The notes below the pieces were generated by a model that saw only the letters and a program-made list of their open reading frames with translations, did not search any database and had not been told where the DNA came from. DNA of 64,000 nucleotides, taken from the NCBI RefSeq assembly GCF_003426815.1, contig NZ_QKYK01000028.1:1-64000 (forward strand). Direction: 5' to 3'. Shown in pieces: positions 42,747-51,158 of the stretch. Every line of letters begins with the position of its first letter. Positions within the stretch are counted from its first letter, which is position 1. The DNA comes from Desertimonas flava. Lineage in GTDB: Bacteria; Actinomycetota; Acidimicrobiia; Acidimicrobiales; Ilumatobacteraceae. The position numbers and the translations under genes are program-made.

Positions 42747-43645
42747 CCGCGATCCTCGTCGAGCTGGAACACCCGTCCGATCTGCGGCCAACGGCTTGGC
42801 AGCCGGCGCAGGACCGGCAGCGCGAAGACGACACGCGATACGCTGCCGAAGCGCTCGTAGACGACGGCATCGACGACGAACGACATGACCATGGCGCGAG
42901 CTGCGATGAAGAACCAGCCGAGGGTCACGACCGTGATGCCGAGCGCGCCGTACAGCTGCGAGGCGCTGGCGAATCGGCGGGGCAGGTAGAGCTGGCTCAC
43001 CGCCTGCATCCCGGCGAGAGCGATGCCGACGATGAGCCCTCCGGGCACGAGCACACCCGGGTCGGATGTGGGGTGCGGCAGCAGGCCCGACAGCACCATC
43101 CAGGCGCCGGCGTAGAGCGCTGCGGCCACGGCGAACGACGCACTTGCTGCGCCGACGCCGAAGTGAAGGCGCAGCGAGTTGACGACGACAGCGACGAGGC
43201 CGACCCCGATGAACAGTCCGATCATCGTGCCGATCAGGCGGGCCGACGGGCGAGCCCGGACGGGTACCCGCCACGCCAGGCAGCTCGACTGCGCCAGCAC
43301 CTTGCTCAAGGTCCGTCCGGTACTCACCATGCCGACGAGACCGAGTCCGATGGCGAGCCATCGTGCGCTGTCCGGTTGGGTGACAGCGGCGTCGATCTGG
43401 GCGGCGATGGTGCCGGCGATGCCGGCCGACTCGAGTTGCTCCTCGTCGAGCTGTCGCTCCATGAAGCCCGCCAGTCCGACGAGGAGCAGCACGAAGGGAA
43501 CGACGAAGAGAAAGAGCCGGAAGGCGATCGCGCCTCCGAGGACGGAGCCGGCGGCCTCGCGGTCGCGCGCGAGCACGAGCGCTCCACGTTCCCTCGCACT
43601 CTCTGCGAGGAACCGCACACGGGCGGAGAGCGATCCGTCATGCAA
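42743..43645 (-). CDS. YihY/BrkB-family membrane protein
   Basis: A 300-residue inner-membrane protein with six hydrophobic segments and the family's N-terminal FRLFLFVVPFVLLLVGLAG region and C-terminal YGALGITVVTLGWFF helix. The function is not settled in this family. The start is probably TTG at 43645, five bases after AGAGG; an inner GTG (43618) is possible. It lies 8 bp after the SHOCT gene. Confidence 0.85.
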   Translation of the reverse strand: MHDGSLSARVRFLAESARERGALVLARDREAAGSVLGGAIAFRLFLFVVPFVLLLVGLAGFMERQLDEEQLESAGIAGTIAAQIDAAVTQPDSARWLAIGLGLVGMVSTGRTLSKVLAQSSCLAWRVPVRARPSARLIGTMIGLFIGVGLVAVVVNSLRLHFGVGAASASFAVAAALYAGAWMVLSGLLPHPTSDPGVLVPGGLIVGIALAGMQAVSQLYLPRRFASASQLYGALGITVVTLGWFFIAARAMVMSFVVDAVVYERFGSVSRVVFALPVLRRLPSRWPQIGRVFQLDEDRG

Positions 43646-43653
43646 GTCGGCCT

Positions 43654-43968
43654 CTACAGACCGAGCAACCGCGACTTCGCCGCGGCGAACTCGTCATCGG
43701 TGAGGAGGCCCTGGCTGTGCATGTCCGCCAGGCGCTGGAGCTCGGCGATGTCGCCGGTGCCGGCGCTCGGCGCTGGGGGCCCGGAGCGAGCCGCTGCCTG
43801 CTGCTGCTCGTAGGCCTGGGCCTCGGCAGCCTGGGTCGCGTGGGCCTGCTGGCGCTGCGCCACCCTCCCGGCCACGGCGGTGGCCGTCCCGGCGACGACC
43901 GCGGTCCGTGCGGCCGTGCCGATCAGGCCTGGCCTCCCGGCACGCACGAATGGACGTCGTACGAACAT
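43654..43968 (-). CDS. Small SHOCT-domain protein
   Basis: A 104-residue protein with an Arg-rich N-terminus, one weakly hydrophobic stretch (GTAARTAVVAGTATAVAG), a Gln/Ala linker, and a C-terminal SHOCT motif (IAELQRLADMHSQGLLTDDEFAAAKSRLL). GGAG nine bases before the ATG is joined directly to an AG dinucleotide repeat. First gene of the YihY operon. Confidence 0.82.
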   Translation of the reverse strand: MFVRRPFVRAGRPGLIGTAARTAVVAGTATAVAGRVAQRQQAHATQAAEAQAYEQQQAAARSGPPAPSAGTGDIAELQRLADMHSQGLLTDDEFAAAKSRLLGL

Positions 43969-43976
43969 CCGATCTC

Positions 43977-43994
43977 CTCTCTCTCTCTCTCTCT
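43977..43994. repeat. (CT)9 dinucleotide repeat next to a ribosome-binding site
   Basis: Nine CT units on the plus strand read AG on the minus strand and run straight into the GGAGATCGG before the SHOCT start. Slippage here would change the leader or the purine tract near the ribosome-binding site but not the coding frame. Confidence 0.85.
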
Positions 43995-44027
43995 TGAACT
44001 GGGGTGTGAGCTGGCCGGCGAACGGGT

Positions 44028-44456
44028 TCAGCCGGCCAGCAGGGCGAGGGAGGAACGGACCGTCTCGGCATCGAGGCGATCGTGGGCGACCACCTGACCG
44101 CCGGCGCCGGCGACGGCCTCGACGAGCCGGCGGGCCCACGTGTTCTCCCAGACGACGACGGCGGCCGTGCTGCCGAGGCTGAGCGCGTCGCCGATCATCT
44201 CGATGTCCTCGTCACTCAGCAAGCCGTGGATCTCGCCGTCGAGCTGGTCGAAGATCGCCGTTTCCTCATCGGCGAGCTCTCCCACCTCGATCGCTGCGAC
44301 TGCCCCATTGGCGCCCTTCGAGACGAGGACCAGGTCGAGGATCGCCACGGTGCCTGCATCCACCAGCTCGGCGAGGGCGGGGACGATCTCGCCGTTGAAC
44401 CGGCTGCCTGGGAACTCGATGACCGCGAGCTCGATCGGGGCCTCGGTCGGATTCAT
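44028..44456 (-). CDS. DUF6325/DUF1269-like small protein
   Basis: A 142-residue soluble protein (IELAVIEFPGSRFNGEIVPALAELVDAGTVAILDLVLVSK...) of the group annotated as DUF6325, distantly like DUF1269, with a repeated strand VVVWENTWARRLVEAVAGAGG. Function unknown; such proteins occur with SHOCT and YihY genes. ACAGGAGA precedes the ATG. Confidence 0.78.
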   Translation of the reverse strand: MNPTEAPIELAVIEFPGSRFNGEIVPALAELVDAGTVAILDLVLVSKGANGAVAAIEVGELADEETAIFDQLDGEIHGLLSDEDIEMIGDALSLGSTAAVVVWENTWARRLVEAVAGAGGQVVAHDRLDAETVRSSLALLAG

Positions 44457-44535
44457 CGGTGTCTCCTGTCGTCGTCGTGTGGTGTCCGGATCGGGGGCCG
44501 TGGCGTTCGGTCGACGCCGCCTGCTCGGTCGGTGC

Positions 44536-45507
44536 TCACGACGCCGCCGTGCCGGCCTGTTGGCGATCGCCGGTCTGGAGCGACGGGAACCGCCACGTCC
44601 CGTCGAGGATCTCCGGGCGCGGCCGGTAGAGACGGACGAGGTAGTTCCAGCCCTCGCTGATCGGGATCACGTTGGCGGCGGACGGTCCGTGATCGCCGAA
44701 TCGAACGGTGATCGATCCGTCCTGCTCACGCACGCCGGTCACGCTGTTCACGCTGTAGGCCCCGGCGGGGTTCGGTTCGAAGTATCCGGCGGCGTTGTAG
44801 ACGGAGATCGACCAGAACGCGTCGACCGGTACGTCGCCGACGTTCAGCTCGTACGCGCCGACCGGCAGTCGCGGGTCCACACCGACGTAGGTGGCCTCGC
44901 TGGTGGGCAGGCCGCCCCAACCCGCGGCCGTGCCGATGAGGTGGCGAACCGGATCCACCTCCGACCGCGTCCCGAACATCCTGTCGAACGCGTCCAACCC
45001 ACGCGCCAGGCCCAGCAGGCCGCTACGCGTCTCGTCGAAGCTCGTCGGGTCGTAGGCGGGCATCTCGAACGGGACGGCGGACGGCGCCACGATGCCGAAG
45101 CGGTCCTGCAAGGCGGCCACCTCGGCCACGTCGGCGCTGTCGCTGGGGTCCACGAGGGTGCGCACGGCGACGACCACGTAGCGGGTCCCGAACTCCTCGC
45201 TGGTGAGATGGTGCTCACCCGCTTCGTGCAGGATCCGGTTGACGTAGTGGTCCTGGTTGACGATCATCACCGACACGTATCGATCGCCGTGTTCGGGGAC
45301 CGTGACCGTGGCGCCCCCGGCGAGGTCGACGACGCCGAAGCTGTACAGCGTGTCCCGGTTCAGCCGGATCACCGTCTGCTCGTCGACCGAAGCCGGCTCG
45401 CGGTTGTGCCGGAGGCGGTTCACGCCGCCGGCGTCCCGCTGGAGATCAGCGAACATGCGCTCGGTTTCGGCGCGAGCGAAGTTGTCGACGTTGACGTGGA
45501 TCGGCAT
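44536..45507 (-). CDS. DUF1254/DUF1214 domain protein
   Basis: A 323-residue protein with an N-terminal DUF1254 (RDTLYSFGVVDLAGGATVTVPEHGDRYVSVMIVNQDHY) and C-terminal DUF1214 (FWSISVYNAAGYFEPNPAGAYSVNS... GWNYLVRLYRPR). No signal peptide is visible, unlike many relatives. Function unknown. CAGGAG precedes the ATG. It stands alone between the DUF6325 gene and a divergent operon. Confidence 0.88.
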   Translation of the reverse strand: MPIHVNVDNFARAETERMFADLQRDAGGVNRLRHNREPASVDEQTVIRLNRDTLYSFGVVDLAGGATVTVPEHGDRYVSVMIVNQDHYVNRILHEAGEHHLTSEEFGTRYVVVAVRTLVDPSDSADVAEVAALQDRFGIVAPSAVPFEMPAYDPTSFDETRSGLLGLARGLDAFDRMFGTRSEVDPVRHLIGTAAGWGGLPTSEATYVGVDPRLPVGAYELNVGDVPVDAFWSISVYNAAGYFEPNPAGAYSVNSVTGVREQDGSITVRFGDHGPSAANVIPISEGWNYLVRLYRPRPEILDGTWRFPSLQTGDRQQAGTAAS

Positions 45508-45757
45508 GGCAGTGCTCCTGGGGACGTGAGGTACGGCGGGGTCCGACGTTTCGGTGGGACCACGTCGACCGTTGGACGCCGGTCGACCTGGTCTGCCGAT
45601 GGAGTTCGGTTGGCCCGTCCATGGCATCAACGGCGTCGAACGGCGGCTCGTCACGCAAGTAGGGGTTTCCCGACGCCCACGGACCGCCGTCGGCACGGCG
45701 GATCTGTAGTGGTTCACCTACTTTCACGAGCGCGGGTGCCACCCCGACGATCGCGCC
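45508..45757. promoter_or_regulatory. Divergent regulatory gap with GTAGGG palindromes
   Basis: No gene is seen here. GTAGTGGTTCACCTAC at 45706-45721 fits the second palindrome of the window, and a weaker copy, GTAGGGGTTTCCCGAC, lies at 45659-45674. They stand 36 and 83 bases before the small gene at 45758. Confidence 0.55.
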
Positions 45758-45997
45758 GTGCGATCCGAACTCGACGTCGTCATTCGTCTCGATCTCGCGA
45801 CGCGTCCTGCTCGAGGCGTCCGCGGTGCCGTCGAGTCTCGGTATGGAACCCGGTCGTTCTCAGGGTGGCTCGACCTGCTCGGTCACCTCGAAGGACTCGT
45901 CGACCGCGCCCACGAGGACGCCGGCCGTGCTCGTGGGGCCGCGACGGCCGACCCTGCGGAGGGCCGAACTCGCGATGAGGAGGCGAGCGGTGGGTGA
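45758..45997 (+). CDS. Small hypothetical protein at head of GAP/AI-2E operon
   Basis: A 79-residue protein starting with GTG. The middle (ESRYGTRSFSGWLDLLGHLEGLVDRAHED) reads like an amphipathic, conserved domain; the tail is polar. It overlaps the GAP-family start by eight bases. I do not recognise the family. The overlap and its position right after the palindrome favour a real gene. Confidence 0.55.
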   Translation: MRSELDVVIRLDLATRPARGVRGAVESRYGTRSFSGWLDLLGHLEGLVDRAHEDAGRARGAATADPAEGRTRDEEASGG

Positions 45998-46664
45998 GGC
46001 CATCGGCGCACTGCTGCCGTTGGCGGTGGGTGTCGCTCTGAGCCCAGTGCCCATCATCGCGGTGATCCTGATGCTCGGGACCCCACGAGCGGGCACGACC
46101 GGCACGTCGTTCGCCGCCGGATGGATGTTCGGGTTGTCAGCTGTCGCGGCGGTGATCGCGCTCGCTGCCTCGGGGGCCGACGATCCGGACTCGGGACCGT
46201 CGACCGCGGTCGGCATCGTCAAGCTCGCCCTCGGCGTCGTGTTCCTCGCGTTGGCGATCGTCCAGTGGCGCAAGCGTCCGGCACCGGGTGAGGCACCTGA
46301 GATGCCCCGATGGATGCAGTCCATCGACCGGCTCACGCCGCTCAGGGCGGCGGGCTTCGGGGCGTTGCTCTCGGGAGCCAACCCGAAGAACCTCGCGCTC
46401 ACCGTGGCCGCGGCGGCGTCAGTCGCCGAGGGAGGGCTCGGAGGCGGGAGAACGGTCGCGGCACTGGCGATCTTCGTGATCGTCGGGTCGTTGACGGTCC
46501 TGGGGCCTGTGACGCTCTACCTGGTCGCTCCCACGAGCGCGGCGGCAAAGCTCGAGGCGGTCAAGCAGTTCCTGTCGGCGCACAACGCCACCATCATGAT
46601 GGTCGTGCTCGTCATCCTCGCGGCGAAGTTGATCGGCGACGGCATCGGTGGACTCAGCGGCTGA
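45990..46664 (+). CDS. GAP-family (Sap-like) membrane protein
   Basis: A 224-residue membrane protein with six hydrophobic segments and the LPLAVGVALSPVPIIAVILMLGTPRA start and LLSGANPKNLALT loop typical of the GAP family (glycopeptidolipid-addressing proteins and relatives). Export of a lipid or small molecule is possible. GTG at 45990 is preceded by AGGAGG at good spacing. The AI-2E gene follows after 10 bp. Confidence 0.85.
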   Translation: MGEAIGALLPLAVGVALSPVPIIAVILMLGTPRAGTTGTSFAAGWMFGLSAVAAVIALAASGADDPDSGPSTAVGIVKLALGVVFLALAIVQWRKRPAPGEAPEMPRWMQSIDRLTPLRAAGFGALLSGANPKNLALTVAAAASVAEGGLGGGRTVAALAIFVIVGSLTVLGPVTLYLVAPTSAAAKLEAVKQFLSAHNATIMMVVLVILAAKLIGDGIGGLSG

Positions 46665-46674
46665 GGTGGATCCG

Positions 46675-47766
46675 ATGATCGAGCCGAACGTGCCGCCGTG
46701 GTTCGATCGCGTCGGCGGGGTCGCCTGGCGCATCGTCGCCATCGCCGTCGCCGTGACCATCGTGGTCGCCGGCACGGTCGCGCTGACCTCGATCATCGTA
46801 CCGGTCGTGCTCGGACTGCTGTTCGCCTGCGGCCTGCATCCACTGTCGGAACGACTGCGCCGTCGCGGGGTCAGTCGCGGCCTCGCCGCCGGGCTCCCGG
46901 TCCTCGCCCTGATGTTCGCAGCCGCCATGGTCGCGTGGCTGGTCGTCCTCACCGTCGTCGACCAATGGGACGAGATCACGGCGCTCGTGTCGCGGGGCCG
47001 GACGACGTTGGAGGATGCGGCGACCGACGCCGGGCTCGAGCCGTCGACGAGCAGCGATCTCTCCGCCGACATCGGCGCCGCCACAGCCTCCGCCCTCCGC
47101 TCCTTGCTCGAGGGACTCGTGCATCTCGTGCCCACCGTGGCTTCGGTCGGGACCTCCTTGCTACTCGGCTTCATCGCCGGCTTCTTCTTCCTGCGCGACG
47201 GCGCGGCGATGTGGGAGTGGTTCGTGTCGCGCGTGGGAGGAGCGAGTGCCCTGACCGATCGCATCGGCCGACGGGCGTGGTCGACGCTCAGCGGATACCT
47301 GCGTGCCCAGACGGTGATCGCGGCCATCGACGCTGCGGGGATCCTCGCCGGCGCGCTCGTGGTCGGTGCGCCACAACCGGCGGCGATCTTCCTGATCACG
47401 TTCCTCGCCGCCTTCATCCCCTTCATCGGGGCGTTCCTGTCCGGCCTCGTCGCGGTGCTTCTCGTGCTGGGGGACTCCGGGCTCGGACCCGGCCTCGTGA
47501 TGCTGGCTGTCGTCCTGGTCGTGCAGGTCGTGGAGGGCAACGTCCTCCAGCCGTGGATTCAAGGTCGGGCGGTGACGCTCCACCCGTTGGTGATCGCGCT
47601 GTCGGTGACGGCCGGCGGAGCGATCGCCGGCTTCCTCGGCGTGCTGCTCGCGGTCCCCGTCACCGCCGCCGGTGTCGTCGCGATCTCCCAGCTCCGGACG
47701 GCCGGAGTGCTCGGTTCGGGACCCGTTGCGGTCACGGAGCCGGCCGACGCGTCGGCTCGACGCTGA
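46675..47766 (+). CDS. AI-2E-family transporter
   Basis: A 363-residue AI-2E/PerM-family protein with paired N-terminal helices, a soluble middle (DQWDEITALVSRGRTTLEDA), and the C-terminal block AFIPFIGAFLSGLVAVLLVL ... VEGNVLQPWIQGRAVTLHPLVIALSV, the family signature. Members are exporters or antiporters. The ATG at 46675 follows GAGGTG. It ends 12 bp before two opposite-strand small genes. Confidence 0.92.
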   Translation: MIEPNVPPWFDRVGGVAWRIVAIAVAVTIVVAGTVALTSIIVPVVLGLLFACGLHPLSERLRRRGVSRGLAAGLPVLALMFAAAMVAWLVVLTVVDQWDEITALVSRGRTTLEDAATDAGLEPSTSSDLSADIGAATASALRSLLEGLVHLVPTVASVGTSLLLGFIAGFFFLRDGAAMWEWFVSRVGGASALTDRIGRRAWSTLSGYLRAQTVIAAIDAAGILAGALVVGAPQPAAIFLITFLAAFIPFIGAFLSGLVAVLLVLGDSGLGPGLVMLAVVLVVQVVEGNVLQPWIQGRAVTLHPLVIALSVTAGGAIAGFLGVLLAVPVTAAGVVAISQLRTAGVLGSGPVAVTEPADASARR

Positions 47767-47777
47767 GGCCACGAGAT

Positions 47778-47993
47778 CTACCCATCGCGGGCGCGGGCGA
47801 CGAGACGGACGTCGAGGAGCTCGAGCCCGAACGTCTGGAGCCGGTCCAGCACGTCGTGCAGCCGCGCCTGCGGGCACGCCACGATCGTACGCCCCGGCGC
47901 GATCGTCACGCCGCAATCGTCGAACGCGCTGCACAGCGTGTCGCTCGCCGCTCCCTTGAACGACACTTCGTAGTCGATCTCGACGCGGCCCAT
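47778..47993 (-). CDS. Small ACT-like protein B (unknown)
   Basis: A 71-residue protein whose C-terminal part (LHDVLDRLQTFGLELLDVR) matches that of the next gene upstream (VDGLLDRLDDLGLELLDLR). A beta-strand (VEIDYEVSFKG) followed by two helices suggests an ACT-like or ferredoxin-like fold. The ATG overlaps the upstream stop (TGATG). Function unknown. Confidence 0.7.
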   Translation of the reverse strand: MGRVEIDYEVSFKGAASDTLCSAFDDCGVTIAPGRTIVACPQARLHDVLDRLQTFGLELLDVRLVARARDG

Positions 47994-48244
47994 CACGTGA
48001 TGGGCGTGCCGGGGATCGCCGCATCGGGCCGGGTCGGGGCCCGGATACCGCCGCGAAGATCGAGCAGTTCCAATCCCAGGTCGTCGAGCCGATCCAGCAA
48101 CCCGTCCACGGTCGTGGGGTCACGGGCGTCCGCCCGCAGGCGGGTGACCCCGCCACCGACCGCGACGGTGGGCAGACCCAGCATCGCGACGAGTTCGCCG
48201 CTCGCCTCGCCCTTGATCGTGATGTCGACGTGTCTGGCGCTCAT
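47993..48244 (-). CDS. Small ACT-like protein A (unknown)
   Basis: An 83-residue paralogue of the following gene, starting MSARHVDITIKGEASGELVAML. Together they look like a tandem duplication of a small beta-alpha domain that may form a heterodimer. Divergent from the LAL regulator at 48401. Confidence 0.7.
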   Translation of the reverse strand: MSARHVDITIKGEASGELVAMLGLPTVAVGGGVTRLRADARDPTTVDGLLDRLDDLGLELLDLRGGIRAPTRPDAAIPGTPIT

Positions 48245-48279
48245 CCGCCCAGCGTCGCGCCGCTCGCTTCAGCGCGCCT

Positions 48280-48332
48280 CACCCCGGTTGGGGCGATTCG
48301 CCATCCGCGGCGCGTTCACCCCGGCCGGGGTG
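48280..48332. promoter_or_regulatory. Paired GC palindromes in front of LAL regulator
   Basis: CACCCCGGTTGGGGCG (48280-48295) and the perfect palindrome CACCCCGGCCGGGGTG (48317-48332) are 37 bp apart centre to centre, on nearly the same helix face. A partial third copy starts at 48342. They are candidate operators for the divergent pair, perhaps autoregulation. Confidence 0.5.
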
Positions 48333-48400
48333 ACGACGGCTCACCCCGCCGGCTGGTTCGCTCCTACCGTCCCACTCCGGGACGGGAAGAGAGCGACGAG

Positions 48401-51157
48401 GTGCTGGACGTGGCCGCCAACGCGTACCACCGCTGCGTGTCGGCCGACGATCGGATCGTCGGCCGACGAACCGAGCGGGCACGACTGACCGAGCTGGTCG
48501 AGCGCGCCGTGGACGGGCACCCTTGCCACGGCGTGGTGCACGGTGTGGCCGGGAGCGGAAAGACCACGATGCTCTCCTGGACGGTCTCGCTCGCACGGGA
48601 GCGGGGTTTCGACGTCGTCGACGTCCACGTCCGCGGTGAAGGTCTCCCACTCGGAGACCTGCGCGCGGCGTTTCCGGATGTCACCGGCGTCAGAACACAC
48701 CTCGAGCTGCTCGAGAGCGTTCGCGATCGTCTCGAGTCGTCGGCCGCCGAACGTCCCGTGTTGGTCGCCGTCGACAACCTCGACTCCGCCGATCGGGCAA
48801 CCGCACACGCCGTGCTCTATCTCGTCCGCCACCTCCGGCACCATCGGGTCCTCGTCGTGGCCACCTGTCGGGACGAGCGCATGGCTGACGATCTGGCCGA
48901 CCACGTTCGTCGCCTCACCGACGGCGGACGAGCCAGAGACGTGCACCTCGACATGTTCGGTGAGGACGATGTGGCCGAGCTGGTGGGCGTGCGCTCTGGG
49001 ATCATGCCGCACACCGGCTTCGTGTCCATGATCCGAGACCGGACCGGCGGACTGCCGTTCTACGCGGTGGAGCTGCTCGACGTGCTCCTCGCCGCCGGTG
49101 TGGACCCCGCGTCCACCTTGGTCGCGGCCCGGGCGAGGGACCTCGCGCTGCCTCGACGGGTCACGACGGCAGTCCTCCATCGGGTGTTCGAGCAAGGCGC
49201 GGACGCACGACTGGTTGCGGCCGCCGCGTCCGTACTCGGGTCGACGACGCTCGATCGGCTCGGTCTGCTGGGCGAGCTGACGGGTCTCGACGTCGCCCGA
49301 ACAGGCGAGGCCTTCGACGCCCTGGTCCGCTCGCTCATCCTGGTTCCCGACGAGGCCACGTTCCGGTTCGCTCACGCGATCGTGCGCGAAGCGCTGTACG
49401 CCGACTTGGACCCGGCAGTCCGCCGCCGCTGGCACTCACGTGCCGCCGATCTGCTCGCCCGGCAGCGCTCGGCCTCCCGACCGGACGCCGTCCTCGAAAT
49501 CGCCGGGCATCTCCGTCGCGGCAGCGGTGGCCGCGATCCAGACGCCGCCCGGCTCTTGCGCGACGCCGGCGACGCGGTCGTCTACGACGATCCGCGCGCC
49601 GCAGCCGACTGGTATCGGGACGCGCTCGGCCGCCTGGCCCCGAGCAACCCGTCGGTCCCGTCCCTCCAGCTCTCGCTCGGCCACGCGCTCGACCTCAGCG
49701 GCCACCACGACGAGGCCGCACGAGTGACCGTCGCCGCGCTCCGAGCACTCGGCCCCGGGCCGGAACGGGAACGGGGAGCGTTGATCGCTTCTCGGGCGGC
49801 CGCCGCATCGGCTCGCTTCGAGCTGGCCGCGATGTTCGTCGATGCCGCGCTCAGCGGTGGGAACGAACGAGGCGTGTCGCCGAGCAGGCTGCTCGTCCAG
49901 CGCGGCTGGGTGCGGTTCTGGCAGGGCCAACTCGTCGCCGCAGCACAGGACCTTGCCGACGCGAGGAGCCTGGCCGTCGGGGATGCCGACCCCGAAGCCG
50001 ACGCGCTCGACATGCAGCTGTGCTTTCAGCGCGGTGACGCCCTCCGCGGATCGGAGATCGCCGGGCGGCTCCGTGCCCGTCTCGACGGCCTCGCGGCACC
50101 GGCGCGACATTGCGTCCAGTCCAATCTGCGCGTGGTCGCCGCCTTCGAACTCGATCCGGCAGCCGCGCTGGTGGATGCCGATGGGATCGCGCCCCGATCA
50201 GCGATGGCGGATTGGCATCACGCGTGCCTCGCCGTCGCCCTGTGGCGACAGGGTCGGCTGGCCGATGCTCAGCGGACGATCGAGCAGGCGGCCGCGGCGT
50301 CCCGCGATGCCCCGAGCGGTTTCGCGGCGAGCGTGATCCACGCCGTCCAGATCGGGACGCGTGCCGAGCTCGGTGACCACGACGGCGCCGAGCGCTTCCG
50401 CCAACGGGCTCGAAGCAGCAGCCGGCTCGTGCTGCCGTCGCTCGTCGACTGCGCCGTTGCCCGTCTGCACGTGGTGCGCGGCGAGCCCGGCCTCGCCCTC
50501 ACGGTGCTCGACGGGGCGGCTCGGCGAGAGCGTGACGTCGGTCGCGTCAACCTCTTGACCGCCGTCCTGGCTGAGGTCGTCGACGCGGCGGTGGCCGCAG
50601 GGCGCCGCTCTGAGGCGATCGCGGCCAACGCAGAGATGCAGAAACTCCCCGACGACGGGGCAAACCTCGCTGCCACCGTCCGGCGAGCCATCAGCGCCGC
50701 CGTGGCCGAACGCGATCCCGAGGCCGCCCGCAGGGCGCGCGTCTGCGCGGTCCGCCATCAGTTGGCGTCGGACGCCGCGCGCGCCGCGCTCCTCCTCGGC
50801 CAGATCGAGGGGGACCCCGAGCAGATCCTTCTCGCTCACGACGAGTTCGCGGTCATCGGCGCGGTGGAGCGACAGCGCGACGCCGCGCGGCTGATCCGCC
50901 AGCACCGCGGCGGTCCGCGACGCCGTCGGCTCCAGGACGGAGAGCTCAGCGACGACGACCACGCCATCGCTCGGCTCGTGGCCGACGGGCTGTCGAATCG
51001 CCAGATCGCCCGGCGCATGAGCTTCAGTCCCAAGACGATCGAGGTCTACCTCTCCCGCATCTACGCGAAGACGGGCTGTCGATCTCGAGTGGAGCTCGCG
51101 GTCGCCGTCCAGCGCGACGAGCTCGTCGGCGCCCGACGGGGGCGAGATGGAACGTGA
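48401..51157 (+). CDS. Large LAL-type LuxR regulator, paralogue A
   Basis: A 918-residue regulator with an AAA_16-like ATPase (GVAGSGKTT near 47-55, Walker B VLVAVDNLD), a long helical TPR-like middle, and a C-terminal LuxR helix-turn-helix (LSNRQIARRMSFSPKTIEVYLSRIYAKTG). It is paralogous to the regulator at 53837; the two recognition helices are nearly the same. GTG 48401 is chosen; GTG 48410 is possible. The opposite-strand MscS gene ends one base after its stop. Confidence 0.92.
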   Translation: MLDVAANAYHRCVSADDRIVGRRTERARLTELVERAVDGHPCHGVVHGVAGSGKTTMLSWTVSLARERGFDVVDVHVRGEGLPLGDLRAAFPDVTGVRTHLELLESVRDRLESSAAERPVLVAVDNLDSADRATAHAVLYLVRHLRHHRVLVVATCRDERMADDLADHVRRLTDGGRARDVHLDMFGEDDVAELVGVRSGIMPHTGFVSMIRDRTGGLPFYAVELLDVLLAAGVDPASTLVAARARDLALPRRVTTAVLHRVFEQGADARLVAAAASVLGSTTLDRLGLLGELTGLDVARTGEAFDALVRSLILVPDEATFRFAHAIVREALYADLDPAVRRRWHSRAADLLARQRSASRPDAVLEIAGHLRRGSGGRDPDAARLLRDAGDAVVYDDPRAAADWYRDALGRLAPSNPSVPSLQLSLGHALDLSGHHDEAARVTVAALRALGPGPERERGALIASRAAAASARFELAAMFVDAALSGGNERGVSPSRLLVQRGWVRFWQGQLVAAAQDLADARSLAVGDADPEADALDMQLCFQRGDALRGSEIAGRLRARLDGLAAPARHCVQSNLRVVAAFELDPAAALVDADGIAPRSAMADWHHACLAVALWRQGRLADAQRTIEQAAAASRDAPSGFAASVIHAVQIGTRAELGDHDGAERFRQRARSSSRLVLPSLVDCAVARLHVVRGEPGLALTVLDGAARRERDVGRVNLLTAVLAEVVDAAVAAGRRSEAIAANAEMQKLPDDGANLAATVRRAISAAVAERDPEAARRARVCAVRHQLASDAARAALLLGQIEGDPEQILLAHDEFAVIGAVERQRDAARLIRQHRGGPRRRRLQDGELSDDDHAIARLVADGLSNRQIARRMSFSPKTIEVYLSRIYAKTGCRSRVELAVAVQRDELVGARRGRDGT

Positions 51158-51158
51158 G

